DNA of 64,000 nucleotides from Gordonia araii NBRC 100433 (lineage in GTDB: Bacteria > Actinomycetota > Actinomycetes > Mycobacteriales > Mycobacteriaceae): the NCBI RefSeq assembly GCF_000241265.1, contig NZ_BAEE01000048.1, positions 93,024-157,023 of the forward strand. The letters are read 5' to 3'. Every line of letters starts with the position of its first letter. The stretch's first letter is position 1. Shown here piece by piece: positions 1 to 9,454 of this stretch. Position numbers and translations under genes: made by a program. The notes under the pieces are model-generated. The model had not been told where the DNA came from. It was given only the letters and a program-made list of their open reading frames with translations, and searched no databases.

Positions 1-580
1 GGACCGCGGGCTCCAGTTTCGCACCCGGCGCGTACCACCACGCGAAGTCTTCGTGGACGGTGATGTCCAGGGGCGCATCGACGTCGAGCAGGTCGGCCAG
101 CGACTTGTCGGTCGGTTCGCCCGGGAACTGCTCGTCGCTCTTCGCGTGTGCCGCCCAGTCGACGGCTGCCGCGAACTCCGCGGCGATGTCGGCCGGCTCG
201 GGGTCGACCTGCAAGCCGGCGAATCCTTCGCGCGCACCCTTGCCGTCGCGGACCATGGCGCCGACCGCGCCGGGCAGGACCGTCCCGACGCTGACGTGGT
301 TGCGGACGCCCTCCTTCTGCACCGAGGGTCCGGGCTCGTCATCGGGGACGACGGACTTCAGCTCGGGCTCGGGCGGGCCCGGCTCGATCAGGGACAGTCG
401 AGCGGTCGCCGAGGCGACGAAGGTGCGCAGGGCGACGAGATCGCACTCGGCGGCGAGACCCTCGAAAGGACGCTTGGGCGCCGCGGCGGCCGCGGCCTGG
501 CGCTCCTTGCGCGCGGCGACCCTCTCGGCACGATTACTTCCCGGGCGCGGGCCGCTGCCGCGCTTGCTCTTCTTGCCCAT
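1..580 (-). CDS. DUF5926 family protein, N-terminal part (cut by window edge)
   Basis: The first about 193 residues of a leftward gene whose C-terminus lies outside the window. It starts at an ATG with MGKKSKRG, followed by a basic, alanine-rich stretch, then an acidic region ending with an aromatic FAWWYAPG segment. This resembles the actinobacterial DUF5926 family (about 300 residues, sometimes labelled a SecA-like or topology-related protein), whose function is not known. It lies 48 bases downstream of glpQ1 on the same strand, so it may be the distal gene of that operon. The family name is from memory of the conserved start and domain pattern. Confidence 0.75.
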   Translation of the reverse strand, partial: MGKKSKRGSGPRPGSNRAERVAARKERQAAAAAAPKRPFEGLAAECDLVALRTFVASATARLSLIEPGPPEPELKSVVPDDEPGPSVQKEGVRNHVSVGTVLPGAVGAMVRDGKGAREGFAGLQVDPEPADIAAEFAAAVDWAAHAKSDEQFPGEPTDKSLADLLDVDAPLDITVHEDFAWWYAPGAKLEPAV

Positions 581-628
581 GGTCCAACTCTTTCACACGC
601 GACGCGATGTGCGTGCCGCTGGCCGGAT

Positions 629-1423
629 TCAGACCGTGACCAGCCAGTCGCGCACGTTCGCCGGATGATTCGTCGCTATCCACCGCACGCCGATATCGGC
701 GCACAGCTGGACGTCGGGCCGGTCCTCGACGGTCCAGCAGTAAGTGACCCGGCCGGCCGCTGCCGCCTTGTCGACGAGTTCGGGGTGCATGCGCAGGGTC
801 TCGACCGACGGACCGATCCCCGTCGCGCCGACCGCCGTGGCGGCGCTCCCGCCGAGTACCCGCGCGGTGTCTCCCAGCAGGATCGTCGGAAGCATGGGCG
901 CGTTCCGGCGGATCCGCCACACCCCCGACGACGAGAACGAGATGACCACGGCTCGGCTGTGATCGGCCGACGGCGGGGTGGCCACTGAGAAGCGGTGCAG
1001 CGTCTCCAGCAGCTTCTGCTCGACGAGGCTGCCGAAGCGGACCGGATGCTTGGTCTCGATGAACAGCCGGACGGGTCGCCGCCAGTCCAGGGTGAGGGTC
1101 ATCAACTCGTCCAGCGTCAGGACGGTCGCCGACCGTCCGCCGAACCAGCTGCCGAAGTCATGCTCGCGCAACTGCGCGAGCGTCATCTCGCTGACGGCGC
1201 CGGTGCCGTCGGAGGTCCGGTCGATCGTCCGGTCGTGGATGCAGACGAGTTCGTGGTCCGCGGTGAGTCGCACATCGCATTCGAGGCCATCCGCGCCCTG
1301 TTCGAGGGCGAGTTCATAGGCGGCGAGGGTGTGTTCGGGAGCATCGCCCGAGGCTCCGCGGTGAGCTACGACGGCCGGCTTGCCCGATCGGGACACGCGC
1401 TGCTCGGTCACGCGTTGACCCAT
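629..1423 (-). CDS. glpQ1: Glycerophosphodiester phosphodiesterase (GlpQ1-like)
   Basis: A 264-residue GDPD TIM-barrel enzyme that should hydrolyse glycerophosphodiesters to sn-glycerol-3-phosphate and an alcohol. Visible family signatures are [14 protein letters not shown] near the N-terminus (catalytic His, Arg and Glu), ECDVRLT and [11 protein letters not shown] (metal ligands and second His), FIETKHP in the middle and YCWTVED near the end. Length and sequence closely follow mycobacterial GlpQ1 (Rv3842c), and it has no signal peptide, so it is probably cytosolic. The ATG at 1423 overlaps the upstream membrane-protein gene by 16 bases. A GTG at 1411 forms a GTGA overlap and is an equally plausible start. 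Confidence 0.92.
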
Positions 1424-2436
1424 CGGCGTTTGGTCCCGGCCTGGTCCCGGACGGGCGCCGGATCGAAGACCCGGACCAGTCGCGGAATCATCCACCAGGC
1501 GAAGGCCGCCGAGGCCAGGGCGGACACGATGAACAGCACCAGCGAATCGGCTTGGGTCTGCAAGCTGCCGCTCTGGCTGCCCGCGCGCCGTGCCAGTGCC
1601 GCCCACAGCGCGACCCCGTTCACCAGGACCCACGCGATCCAGATCTTGCGCAGTTCGACCGCCGCTCGCGGCGTCATCACCCGACTGTCGATCAACGCGG
1701 CCTCCCGCACCACGAACGGCGCGGTGATCACGTTGAGCAACGGAGTCACCGACATCGGCCACAGGAACCACCGCGGCCGAGGTTCCAGCCGGTGCGCGTG
1801 GCGGTAGGCGAGGGCGCGAGTCGCGATTACCCACTGGCCGAACCGGAACAGGGCGAAGAGCATGGCACCGACGGCGAGACCACCGGAGAGGATCACGAGA
1901 CCAGAGGTCAGGAGATCCAGCCAGCCCGGGATCAGCCGATCCCGGCCGATGACGACGAGCAGATATCGCAGCAGGTGGATACCGGCGCTGACCGCCAGCA
2001 CGATGGCCACCTGGTGCGCGGCGCGGACGAATCGCAGCGACTCGGCTTTGGCCTGCTGTTCGACGGGGACCTCGAGCCAGCTGGCCGGCAGGTCGCGCAG
2101 CCCCCACGTGGGGATGGTCCGGTACCTAGGCGTCGGACGGGGCGCCGCTCCCCAGCTTCGGCGGCGCGGCGCGGGCCGTGCTTCGGGCGGACGCTGAGCG
2201 ACCCAACGGACCTTGGGGGACGCGCCCGGGCGGTAACCGGCGACGCGCTGCTGCGGCGGCCGGGCGACGACTGGCGCCGGTGCTTCGGCGAGCGCCTGTG
2301 AGACGCGGTCCGTGGTGACGACGACGAGGATGCCGTTGCAGCGCGGGCAACGCGTGCGCCCGGCGCGGTGCGGAGCCTGGATCCGGCAGTTGCGGCAGAG
2401 GTCGACCAGTTTGGCGGCGGCGGGAGGTTGAGTCAT
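1408..2436 (-). CDS. Zinc-ribbon, DUF4328-type membrane protein (Rv3843c-like)
   Basis: A 342-residue membrane protein of unknown function. The N-terminus carries CRNC and CPRC pairs spaced like a small zinc ribbon (residues about 14-33). A proline/arginine-rich linker follows, then four or so hydrophobic segments from about residue 130 with a DUF4328-like pattern. Its length and its position directly before glpQ1 match Mycobacterium tuberculosis Rv3843c. It starts with an ATG 8 bases after the rhodanese stop and overlaps glpQ1, so the three are likely co-transcribed. The combination suggests a membrane protein tied to lipid head-group turnover, but that is inference from position only. Confidence 0.75.
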
Positions 2437-2444
2437 GGTCCGCC

Positions 2445-2768
2445 TCACGTCCCCGTCTCGACCGGCTTGCCGCTGGCCTCCCACGCGACCATCCCGCCTT
2501 GCACGCAGGTTGCCTCCCGGCCGACGTGCTCGAAGTACTCCAGCATTCGGAAGGAGCGGCCACTGGTGCGGCAGATGACGAAGAGTTCGGCGTCGGGATC
2601 GATCTCCTCGATCCGCGCGGGTACCTCGCCGAGCGGGATGTGCAGGGCGCCGCGAACGTGGCCGCCCTCCCACTCGTCCGGTTCACGAATGTCGAGCAGG
2701 ATGCGGTCAGTCTCTGCGGTGAAGTCATCGGGGAGTTCGGTCACCGGCACCTGTTCGAATGCGGGCAT
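2445..2768 (-). CDS. Single-domain rhodanese-like protein
   Basis: A 107-residue rhodanese domain with the family's [23 protein letters not shown] signature split across the fold and an active-site loop CRTSGR, whose Cys is present, so a sulfurtransferase or persulfide-carrier role is possible. The ATG at 2768 gives a protein of normal single-domain length. An upstream in-frame extension lacks family similarity and was rejected. It is the first gene of the leftward rhodanese / membrane protein / glpQ1 / DUF5926 run, and its promoter must lie in the AT-richer gap at 2769-3141. Confidence 0.88.
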
Positions 2769-3109
2769 GCTCCCATCGTGGCACAGGTTGTATTCGCCGG
2801 GCGGCCCAACGTCGACCCTTCGACTGCGACCGGCGACGCGAAGCCCCATCGAGTGCCCGGTGTCAAGCACGGATCCCACGCCGGCCAGGCCGGCGAAGAT
2901 ATCCACAGGTCACGGGCATAGGCGTTTTACCCGCAAAGATTCGCCCCCTGAACCACTACATGAGAGTGAATCCCCGATTGAGCAGTGTGGCCACAAACCA
3001 GCCCAATTGTGAACTGCGCCACCAATTCACGCGAGCGCCGGTGAATTCCCAGCACTATTTCGAATTTGGACACGATGTGTTTGTAGATTGCCACAAAACT
3101 GATATTGCC
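2769..3109. other. AT-richer intergenic region upstream of the rhodanese operon
   Basis: No gene is supported here. The stretch from about 2920 onward is clearly less GC-rich than the flanking genes and holds weak DnaA-box look-alikes: ATATCCACA at 2899-2907 (8 of 9 to TTATCCACA) and TGTGGCCAC at 2986-2994. It must contain the promoter of the leftward rhodanese operon. Short open frames in it lack codon bias. Confidence 0.6.
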
Positions 3110-3129
3110 TGTGGACAACGTGTGGACAA
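3110..3129 (-). promoter_or_regulatory. Two tandem consensus DnaA boxes
   Basis: TGTGGACAA occurs at 3110-3118 and again at 3121-3129. Both are exact reverse complements of TTGTCCACA, the actinobacterial DnaA-box consensus, with starts 11 bases apart (one helical turn). The motif match is seen directly. DnaA binding is inferred. Confidence 0.6.
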
Positions 3130-3141
3130 CTCCTCGGGCGC

Positions 3142-3804
3142 TCAGATCTCCGGCCAATTCCGTTCCAAGCCGTCGATGATGAAATCGACCTTCGCATCCA
3201 CCGCGCCTCGTTCGGTCCATGAATCCTGCGGGCGCATCGTCGAATCATCGTCGAGCGCCTCGCGCACACGGTCGAGACCGGTCGCCCCGTCGGAGTCGAT
3301 GGCACGCATGGAATCGATGCTCAGGTACGAGGCGAAGATGGTGTCGCCGAGGAAATCGAGCGCGAACATCGCCTGCCCCCGGGTTCGTCCCGCACCGGCC
3401 AGCGCCTCCGCATACGCGGCGAAGATGTGGTCGATTCGGGTGAAGGCGGTGGGGAGCGCATAGACCAGCCGACTCAGACCGGGATACTCCTCGCACACCC
3501 GCCAGCACTCGTCGGACCACAGCCGCAACACCTCTCGCCATCCCGTACCCGGCGTGGGCACGCGCAGCGTCGCCGCCGCCGTATCCAGACAGGCGATCAC
3601 CAGATCGTCCCGGGACGGGAAGAGCCGGTAGATCGCCCCGGTCACGACACCGAGGCGGTCGGCCACCGCACTCATCGTGAAGGTGTCCATGCCCTCGGCG
3701 ATCGCCGCTTCGACGACGTCGGCCGCGGTGAACGCCGGCTTTCGGCCCGCGCGCTTGCCGGCGCGAACAGCGGGCGGCTCCGGTTCGGGCGTCGTCACAT
3801 GCAC
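3142..3804 (-). CDS. TetR/AcrR-family transcriptional regulator
   Basis: A 220-residue regulator. After a short proline-rich lead, residues 20-66 form the TetR helix-turn-helix (FTAADVVEAAI, then FTMSAVADRLGVVTGAIYRLFPSRDDL). The C-terminal ligand domain is not assignable. It begins with a GTG 9 bases after the stop of the downstream-subunit ABC gene, so it is the last gene of the iron-box-controlled ABC operon and may act as a feedback sensor of the transported compound. A second GTG lies two codons in. Confidence 0.85.
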   Translation of the reverse strand: MHVTTPEPEPPAVRAGKRAGRKPAFTAADVVEAAIAEGMDTFTMSAVADRLGVVTGAIYRLFPSRDDLVIACLDTAAATLRVPTPGTGWREVLRLWSDECWRVCEEYPGLSRLVYALPTAFTRIDHIFAAYAEALAGAGRTRGQAMFALDFLGDTIFASYLSIDSMRAIDSDGATGLDRVREALDDDSTMRPQDSWTERGAVDAKVDFIIDGLERNWPEI

Positions 3805-3813
3805 GGATCCAGA

Positions 3814-5586
3814 TTAGTTCGTGAGCTGCCACCCCTGGGCACTGCGCAGACGGTCCCAGAAGCCCGCGTACGTCCCGCCCGCGGCGAGCAGCTCGTCGTG
3901 CGTGCCGACGCGCTCGACCCGTCCATCGCCATCGAGGGACACGATCTGGTCGGCCTTGGCGATCGTGTCGAGCCGGTGGGCGATGATCAGGATGGTCGCC
4001 TGCTCACGCAGCTTCTCCACGGCGGCAACGACATTCGCCTCGTTCTCCACGTCGAGAGCCGACGTCGCCTCGTCGAGGAGGACGATGGACGCCCGTTTCA
4101 GCAGTGCGCGAGCGATCGCCACGCGCTGACGCTCACCGCCGGACAGCGCGCGGCCGCCCTCACCGACGCGGGTCGCCCAGCCCTCCGGCAGGCGCTCGGC
4201 GATCTCGGTGACACCCGCCAGGTCGGCGGCTTCGCGGATCTCGCCCGCCGTCGCATCCTCGCGGCCCACCGCGATGTTCGCCTCGAGGGTGTCGTCGAAC
4301 AGGTACACGTCCTGGAACACCATCGACAACTGGCCCATCAGCTGCTCGCCGGTTTGCTCGGCGACCGGTGTGCCGCCGACCCGAACCACACCCGAATCGA
4401 CGTCGTAGAAGCGGCTGACGAGTCGGGCGACCGTCGTCTTGCCGCTGCCCGACGGGCCGACCAGCGCGACCATCGAACCCGCCGGCACCGACAGCGAAAC
4501 GTTCCGCAGAACCGCGGCGCTGTCGGCAGAGTACGAGAACGCCACGTCGTCCAGCTCGATCGTGCCCGGCGCGGGCAAGTCGGCCGCCGTCGTCGCCTCG
4601 GGCAGCGGTTGCGCGGTGAGCACCTCGTCGAGTGCATCGAGCAACGGGCGCCGCGATTCCAGCGACATCGAGGCTTCGGTGATCGTCGACAGTGTCGTCG
4701 TGAACCGCAGGGCGAGGCCGATGAACGCCAACGCCGGGATCGGCTCCAACGACCCGGAGACGGCGAGTGTGCCCGTCACGCTGATCAGCGCGACGACCAC
4801 GGCCTGGGTCGCCATGCCGCTGAACAGCAGTCCCACCGTCTCCAACCACAGGGCGCGATGCTTGGTCGCACGGGTCTGCTCCAGCGCGTCTTGCAGCGGC
4901 GGGAAGTCGTCGGAGCGGCCGCATGAGCGCAGCGCGCCCTGGCACTGCGAGAACTCGACGATGCGGTCGGCGAGGATGACCTCCTCCGGCTCGTGAAGGT
5001 TGCGGCCCTTGCGCATGAACGCCGTCGACACCAGCGTGATGACGATGAACACCGGGGCCGCGAGGGTAAGGACAAGACCGAGCACCGGGTTCCAGCACCA
5101 GGCGGCGATCACGATGACCACGGCCGAGGTGATGCGTGAAACGAGCGGGCCGAGCATGTGCGCGAAGATCTCGCCGGCCATCATCAGCTCGGTGGACACC
5201 ATTCGCGACAACCGGCCGGCGACCGGGCGGGCGAACCACCCCAGCGGTTGCTTCGACACCTGGTCGCCGATGATGCGGTGGATGCTCTTCAGGAAGTCCA
5301 GCGCCACCGCGTAGGTCCGCTGACTCTGCCAGTAGTTCAGCCCGAAACTGGCCGCGGCGAGGAAGGCGAAAACCCACAGCCAGCCGCCCAGTCCCATGCC
5401 CCACACGGGTTCGCCAGAAGCCAACGAACTGATCGCGGGCAGCATCGCCGCCAGCGCGAGCCCTTCAGCGAGCCCGCACAGCACGGCGATCGCGATCGCC
5501 GGCTGTAGCGCGTCCGGATTGGACACCATGCGCCGCATGCGCGGTACGACGTCGAGCAGCGGCAGGTTCGGTTGGGTCGTGCTCAT
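3814..5586 (-). CDS. ABC exporter-fold half-transporter, second subunit (IrtB/YbtQ-like)
   Basis: A 590-residue half-transporter with an N-terminal six-helix membrane domain and a C-terminal ATPase. Motifs are Walker A GPSGSGKTT, signature LSGGERQR and Walker B SIVLLDEATSALD, followed by the H-loop IIAHRLDT. All catalytic residues look intact. It starts inside the stop of the partner gene (ATGA, 5583-5586), implying a stoichiometric heterodimer. The pair resembles siderophore importers with an exporter fold (mycobacterial IrtAB, yersinial YbtPQ) and sits behind an iron box. It could instead export a siderophore or peptide, so direction is not settled by sequence. Confidence 0.85.
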   Translation of the reverse strand: MSTTQPNLPLLDVVPRMRRMVSNPDALQPAIAIAVLCGLAEGLALAAMLPAISSLASGEPVWGMGLGGWLWVFAFLAAASFGLNYWQSQRTYAVALDFLKSIHRIIGDQVSKQPLGWFARPVAGRLSRMVSTELMMAGEIFAHMLGPLVSRITSAVVIVIAAWCWNPVLGLVLTLAAPVFIVITLVSTAFMRKGRNLHEPEEVILADRIVEFSQCQGALRSCGRSDDFPPLQDALEQTRATKHRALWLETVGLLFSGMATQAVVVALISVTGTLAVSGSLEPIPALAFIGLALRFTTTLSTITEASMSLESRRPLLDALDEVLTAQPLPEATTAADLPAPGTIELDDVAFSYSADSAAVLRNVSLSVPAGSMVALVGPSGSGKTTVARLVSRFYDVDSGVVRVGGTPVAEQTGEQLMGQLSMVFQDVYLFDDTLEANIAVGREDATAGEIREAADLAGVTEIAERLPEGWATRVGEGGRALSGGERQRVAIARALLKRASIVLLDEATSALDVENEANVVAAVEKLREQATILIIAHRLDTIAKADQIVSLDGDGRVERVGTHDELLAAGGTYAGFWDRLRSAQGWQLTN

Positions 5587-7433
5587 CGACGGTCTCCTTG
5601 GATCGCGTTGTCGGTTTCGTCTTCCAGGGCGTGGCCGGCGGATTCCCACAGGCGCGCGTAGCCCCGTTCGGCGAGCAGGTCGTCGTGCGTGCCGGTCGCG
5701 ACGACGCGGCCGGATTCGACGAGGACGATCTGGTCGACGCCCGTGATCACCTCGGGCCGGTGTCCGATGAGCAGCACGGTCCGGCCTTTGACCAGCTCCG
5801 ACAGCGCCTGCTGAATCTGGTGCTGCGATTCCAGGTCGGTCAGCGCCGTCGCCTCGTCGAGGATGAGGATCGGCGCGTCGACGAGGAGTGCGCGGGCGAT
5901 CGCGATGCGCTGCGCCTGTCCGCCGGAGAGCCCCGTGTCACTGCCGTAGACGGTGTCCAGGCCGTTCGGCAGGGCCTCGATCTCGTCGAGCACGCGAGCG
6001 GCGCGGGCCGCGGCGCGGATCTGTTCGTCGGTGGCGTCGGGCCTGCCCAGGGCGATGTTGTCGCGGATGCTGATGCCCAGCAACTGCGGATCTTGCAGCA
6101 CGAACCCGACGTGCGAATAGAGGTCGGCGATCTGGCCGACCGGCACACCACCGATGCTGATGGTGCCCGACCGCGGATCGTCGAAGCGAGCGAGCAGCGT
6201 CGCGATAGTCGACTTCCCCGAGCCCGACGGTCCGACGAGCGCGGTGATCGTGCCCTCGCGGAGGGTGAAGCTCACCCCGTCGAGGGCGAGTACGGCGTCG
6301 TCTCCCTGTCCGTACGAGTAGCTGACGTCGTCGAAGACGACCTCGCCGCCGGCGGGTACCGCGCCCTGGCCGTCGTCGGGCAGCGCCGGAGTGTCGAGGA
6401 GGGTGACGAGGCGGGTGGCCGCCGCACCGGCCATCTGCTGCGACCACATGGCCGACATCAGCGTCTCCAGTGCGTACGGGACCAGCAGCGCGATCAGCGA
6501 GGTCGCCAGCACGTCGGCGGGGGTGACCGTGCCGCGGTGCACGAGCCAGGCGCCACCGCCGATGTTGATCAGCAAGATCAACGGGACGGCGAGCAGCGAA
6601 ATCCCCAGCGAACTGCCCCGGATCATCGGCTTCACCCAGGCGTAGTAGAACTCCTGGAACTCGTCGGCCGCCTCCTGGTAGGCGCGGTGCGCCCGGCCGA
6701 CCCGGCCGAAGGCCTTGACCACCGAAATGCCGGTGACGAACTCGACCATGCGGGCGGAGACGGTCGCCAGCCGCTGATCCATCTCGACGGTCTTCTCGCC
6801 CATGCCGCGCATGCTGAACGCCATCATCGTCGCGTAGAGCGGCAGCGTCGCGATGGACAGCAGACCGAGGCGCCAATCGACGATGAACGCGTAGACCATG
6901 AGCGCGAGCGGCATCACGATGGCGTTCGTGCCGTCGACCGGCTGGTGTGCGATCAGGTGGTGGACGGTGCCGATGTCGTCCTGCAGGGCTGTGCGCACAC
7001 GGCCCGAGTTCGTCGAGGTGAACCAGTTGAGCGGAACCTTCGACAACCGCGCGACCATGCGCTCGCGGACGAGGTGACCGAACCGGATGTCGGCGAAGTG
7101 GGTGATCAGCAGCGCGAGGAAGTAGATGCCCAGCCGGAGCGTGAACGTGATGATCAGGATCCGGAGCCAGCGACCGACCTCGTCGCCGTCGACGGCGGTG
7201 TCGGTGCGCGCGGAGTCGAGCAGACTGGCGCCGATGTGGACCAGTGCGATGTAGGGAACGACGGCGAGCACCGCGGAGATGACGGCCAGCGCCCTGCCCA
7301 CGTTCAATTGGGCGGCCACCGGGCGAATCAGGTCCTTGAGCGCTTTCGCGTCGGCCCGCTGCTGGGCCTTGAGGTCATTCGGTTGCGGTTCCGGCGGCGT
7401 CTGCACCGCGGGTTCGATCGCTGTCACTGTCAT
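5583..7433 (-). CDS. ABC exporter-fold half-transporter, first subunit (IrtA/YbtP-like, no SIP domain)
   Basis: A 616-residue half-transporter beginning at ATG 7433, 20 bases left of an IdeR-type iron box. After about 45 hydrophilic residues there are six membrane helices, then an ATPase with Walker A GPSGSGKST, signature LSGGQAQR and Walker B PILILDEATALTD. In the D-loop region the usual SALD reads TDLE, so this site differs slightly from its partner. Unlike mycobacterial IrtA it lacks the N-terminal siderophore-interacting flavoprotein domain, so any ferric reduction must be done elsewhere. A role in iron-siderophore traffic is inferred from the operator and subunit architecture. Confidence 0.85.
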   Translation of the reverse strand: MTVTAIEPAVQTPPEPQPNDLKAQQRADAKALKDLIRPVAAQLNVGRALAVISAVLAVVPYIALVHIGASLLDSARTDTAVDGDEVGRWLRILIITFTLRLGIYFLALLITHFADIRFGHLVRERMVARLSKVPLNWFTSTNSGRVRTALQDDIGTVHHLIAHQPVDGTNAIVMPLALMVYAFIVDWRLGLLSIATLPLYATMMAFSMRGMGEKTVEMDQRLATVSARMVEFVTGISVVKAFGRVGRAHRAYQEAADEFQEFYYAWVKPMIRGSSLGISLLAVPLILLINIGGGAWLVHRGTVTPADVLATSLIALLVPYALETLMSAMWSQQMAGAAATRLVTLLDTPALPDDGQGAVPAGGEVVFDDVSYSYGQGDDAVLALDGVSFTLREGTITALVGPSGSGKSTIATLLARFDDPRSGTISIGGVPVGQIADLYSHVGFVLQDPQLLGISIRDNIALGRPDATDEQIRAAARAARVLDEIEALPNGLDTVYGSDTGLSGGQAQRIAIARALLVDAPILILDEATALTDLESQHQIQQALSELVKGRTVLLIGHRPEVITGVDQIVLVESGRVVATGTHDDLLAERGYARLWESAGHALEDETDNAIQGDRR

Positions 7434-7453
7434 GAACGTATGCCTCGCTCGCA

Positions 7454-7472
7454 ATAAGTTAGGGTAACCAAA
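7454..7472. promoter_or_regulatory. IdeR/DtxR iron box upstream of the ABC operon
   Basis: The 19 bases ATAAGTTAGGGTAACCAAA match the palindromic IdeR/DtxR consensus TTAGGTTAGGCTAACCTAA at 15 of 19 positions, including the GTTAGG and TAACC cores. The box ends 20 bases before the ATG of the first ABC gene, the right place for iron-dependent repression. The match is seen; binding by IdeR is inferred. Confidence 0.7.
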
Positions 7473-7488
7473 CCCATTTGTGAATGGG
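7473..7488. terminator. Short hairpin between the winged-helix gene and the iron box
   Basis: CCCATT and AATGGG form a perfect six-base stem with a TGTG loop. Read leftward it is followed by a T-rich TTTGGTT run, so it could weakly terminate transcripts from the winged-helix gene that ends at 7555. It directly abuts the iron box and could alternatively be part of that operator. Confidence 0.4.
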
Positions 7489-7554
7489 CTTCACAATAAC
7501 CAGGCGCGGCGAGTCCCGCAAGAGGGTCTTCGACACGTGTTCGGCGCTCGCTCG

Positions 7555-8628
7555 TCAGTCGGTGGCCAGGAACTCGCGCAAGCGCTGCGCCTCCTCAGCG
7601 ACCTCGCGGCGCTGTGCGGGCGGGACGTCGACGAGGTAGTCGATCACCGGTTCGGTATCGGCGACCTTCCAGGTCCCGGCCAGCCGGCCGTCGACGAGGA
7701 CGAAGCCGGGGCTTCGCCCGTTGGGCGTGACGGTCTTGGCGAATACGTCGGGATCGGCGACGCGAATCCGGTCGGCCGGTGCCTGCGCGACGAGGATGTG
7801 GTCGAAGGGCGCGACGAGGCGAACCGGCGCGGGTTCGTCGCCGTCGGCGATCGGCAGGCCGTCGAGGTCGTAGAGTTCCTCGCCGTTCGGACCGTCGACG
7901 CGAGCCAGCTCCCAGTCGGCCGTCATCGCTTTCACCAGCTTGCCCAGCCCGGTCAATCCCGCCCACGTCTGGATTCCCGCGATGCTCGCGGGGCCGAAGC
8001 CGCGCAGGTACATGCGGATCAGGTCCTTGCGCGCCTCGTCGTCGACGACGGCGGGTTCGCCGGGGCCGATCCAGTCGTCGAGCAACGCGTAGGTGGGATC
8101 TCCGCCGCCGTTGGCCGACGCCCAGGTTCCGCGCGGCGGTACCTGCACCAGGTGCAAGGCGTTGCGCACCACCGCCATGAGGTCGGCGACCGGCGCGTCC
8201 GGCCAGCGCTTCGCGAGTAACTCCCGCAACTGCCGTGACGGCACCTCGCCACCCGAGATCGCCTCACGACCGGCCTCGACGACCGCGTCGGCCGCGACGC
8301 CGTCGGGGAGCTTGTGCGTGCCGCGGGTGAAGGCGTCGATCCGCGGCTGCACCAGCGCCCGCATCCACCGCGCGTCGTGCGCATCCATCGTGAGCAGTGT
8401 GCCGCGCAGCACGACCGACCGCACGATCTCCCGGTCGACGAGCAGATCGTCGTAGTCGGCGGGATCGAATCCCGCGATGCGCGACCACAATCCGAAAAAC
8501 GGCGGACGCGGATCCTGCGCCTGAAGCCCGACACAGCGGTCCAGGACTTCGATGACGTCCTCATCGATCCGATCGAGCAGATGCTGACGCGACAACAGTG
8601 TGCGGTTCCACTGCGCGAGCGTGATCAC
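7555..8628 (-). CDS. Winged-helix DNA-binding domain protein (HTH_42 family)
   Basis: A 357-residue protein of the winged-helix HTH_42 family, related to the AlkX/YcaQ glycosylase group that acts on bulky or crosslinked DNA adducts. Visible family features are the LSRQHLLDR start region, the [18 protein letters not shown] segment, [10 protein letters not shown] in the middle and a C-terminal RPGF-like loop ([17 protein letters not shown]). It is not certain that this member has glycosylase activity. The GTG start at 8628 overlaps the msrA stop (GTGA), so the two are translationally coupled, a plausible pairing of DNA repair and protein repair. Confidence 0.85.
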   Translation of the reverse strand: MITLAQWNRTLLSRQHLLDRIDEDVIEVLDRCVGLQAQDPRPPFFGLWSRIAGFDPADYDDLLVDREIVRSVVLRGTLLTMDAHDARWMRALVQPRIDAFTRGTHKLPDGVAADAVVEAGREAISGGEVPSRQLRELLAKRWPDAPVADLMAVVRNALHLVQVPPRGTWASANGGGDPTYALLDDWIGPGEPAVVDDEARKDLIRMYLRGFGPASIAGIQTWAGLTGLGKLVKAMTADWELARVDGPNGEELYDLDGLPIADGDEPAPVRLVAPFDHILVAQAPADRIRVADPDVFAKTVTPNGRSPGFVLVDGRLAGTWKVADTEPVIDYLVDVPPAQRREVAEEAQRLREFLATD

Positions 8629-9296
8629 GACGCGAAGGTCACCCCGGTCGACGCGTGGCAGCGGTACCCGTTCGGGTTCTTCGCGAGATACTGCTGGTGA
8701 TAGTCCTCGGCGTAGTAGAACCGCCCGTCGCCGGCGTCGCTCAGCGGCGCTATCTCGGTGGTGATCGGCCCATAGCCGGCGGCGGTCAGCGCCGGCTGGA
8801 ACCGCTCGGCGACCTCGCGGGCGACCTGCGCGTCCTCGGCGGTGCAGGTATAGATCGCCGACCGGTATTGCGTGCCAATGTCGTTACCCTGCCGCATCTC
8901 CTGTGTCGGGTCGTGCGTCTCGAAGAACACCCGCAGGATCGTCGGCAGGTCGGTTTCGTTCTCGTCGAACACAACCAGGACCGCTTCGGTGTGTCCGGTC
9001 CGCGCCGTGCAGACCTCTTCGTAGGTCGGGTTGGGCGTGAAGCCGCCCGCGTACCCCACGGCGGTGGTGTAGATGCCGGGCAGCTGCCAGCAGATCTCCT
9101 CGACGCCCCAGAAGCAGCCGCCGCCGAGGACGACCGCGCGCCGGCCGGGCCCCCAATCACAGATGCCGTTGCTCGAGACCATCGGTGTGCCGAGGACGAT
9201 GTTGCGATCAGCGACCGGCATCGGCCGATCGCGTCCTTCCAATGCATCGTCCGCGTCGACCAACACTTGCTTCCGACCGGTGAAACCCCAGGACAT
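8625..9296 (-). CDS. msrA: Peptide-methionine (S)-S-oxide reductase MsrA
   Basis: A 223-residue MsrA that reduces the S epimer of methionine sulfoxide in proteins. The catalytic motif GCFWG is at about residues 58-62, followed by family blocks [23 protein letters not shown] and [10 protein letters not shown]. The N-terminal extension of about 50 residues is usual for the longer E. coli-like MsrA form. The ATG at 9296 gives the typical [10 protein letters not shown] start, and a longer in-frame reading lacks similarity. It lies upstream of, and divergent from, the small membrane protein and sodA, consistent with an oxidative-stress neighbourhood. Confidence 0.95.
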   Translation of the reverse strand: MSWGFTGRKQVLVDADDALEGRDRPMPVADRNIVLGTPMVSSNGICDWGPGRRAVVLGGGCFWGVEEICWQLPGIYTTAVGYAGGFTPNPTYEEVCTARTGHTEAVLVVFDENETDLPTILRVFFETHDPTQEMRQGNDIGTQYRSAIYTCTAEDAQVAREVAERFQPALTAAGYGPITTEIAPLSDAGDGRFYYAEDYHQQYLAKNPNGYRCHASTGVTFAS

Positions 9297-9387
9297 GACC
9301 TCGATCGTACGCGGATGTCGCGCCGGTGCGAGCGCTAGAAGGACCGTTGGTTTGAGTTCGGCCAAAACCCGTGTCTATGATGACCGT

Positions 9388-9399
9388 CACATCGATGTG
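9388..9399. promoter_or_regulatory. 12-bp perfect palindrome in the msrA / small-protein gap
   Basis: CACATCGATGTG is a perfect palindrome centred between the msrA start (9296) and the small membrane ORF start (9455). Its place in a divergent promoter region suggests an operator for one or both genes. No known regulator is assigned. Confidence 0.35.
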
Positions 9400-9454
9400 T
9401 GATGCAGTTCACCATCGTCAATCTGTGCGACGACCCCCGAGAGGAAGAGGAAGT

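Noticed and set aside
2769..3141. A true oriC
   Set aside because: Only two consensus DnaA boxes are present, and dnaA and dnaN, which flank actinobacterial origins, are not in the window.
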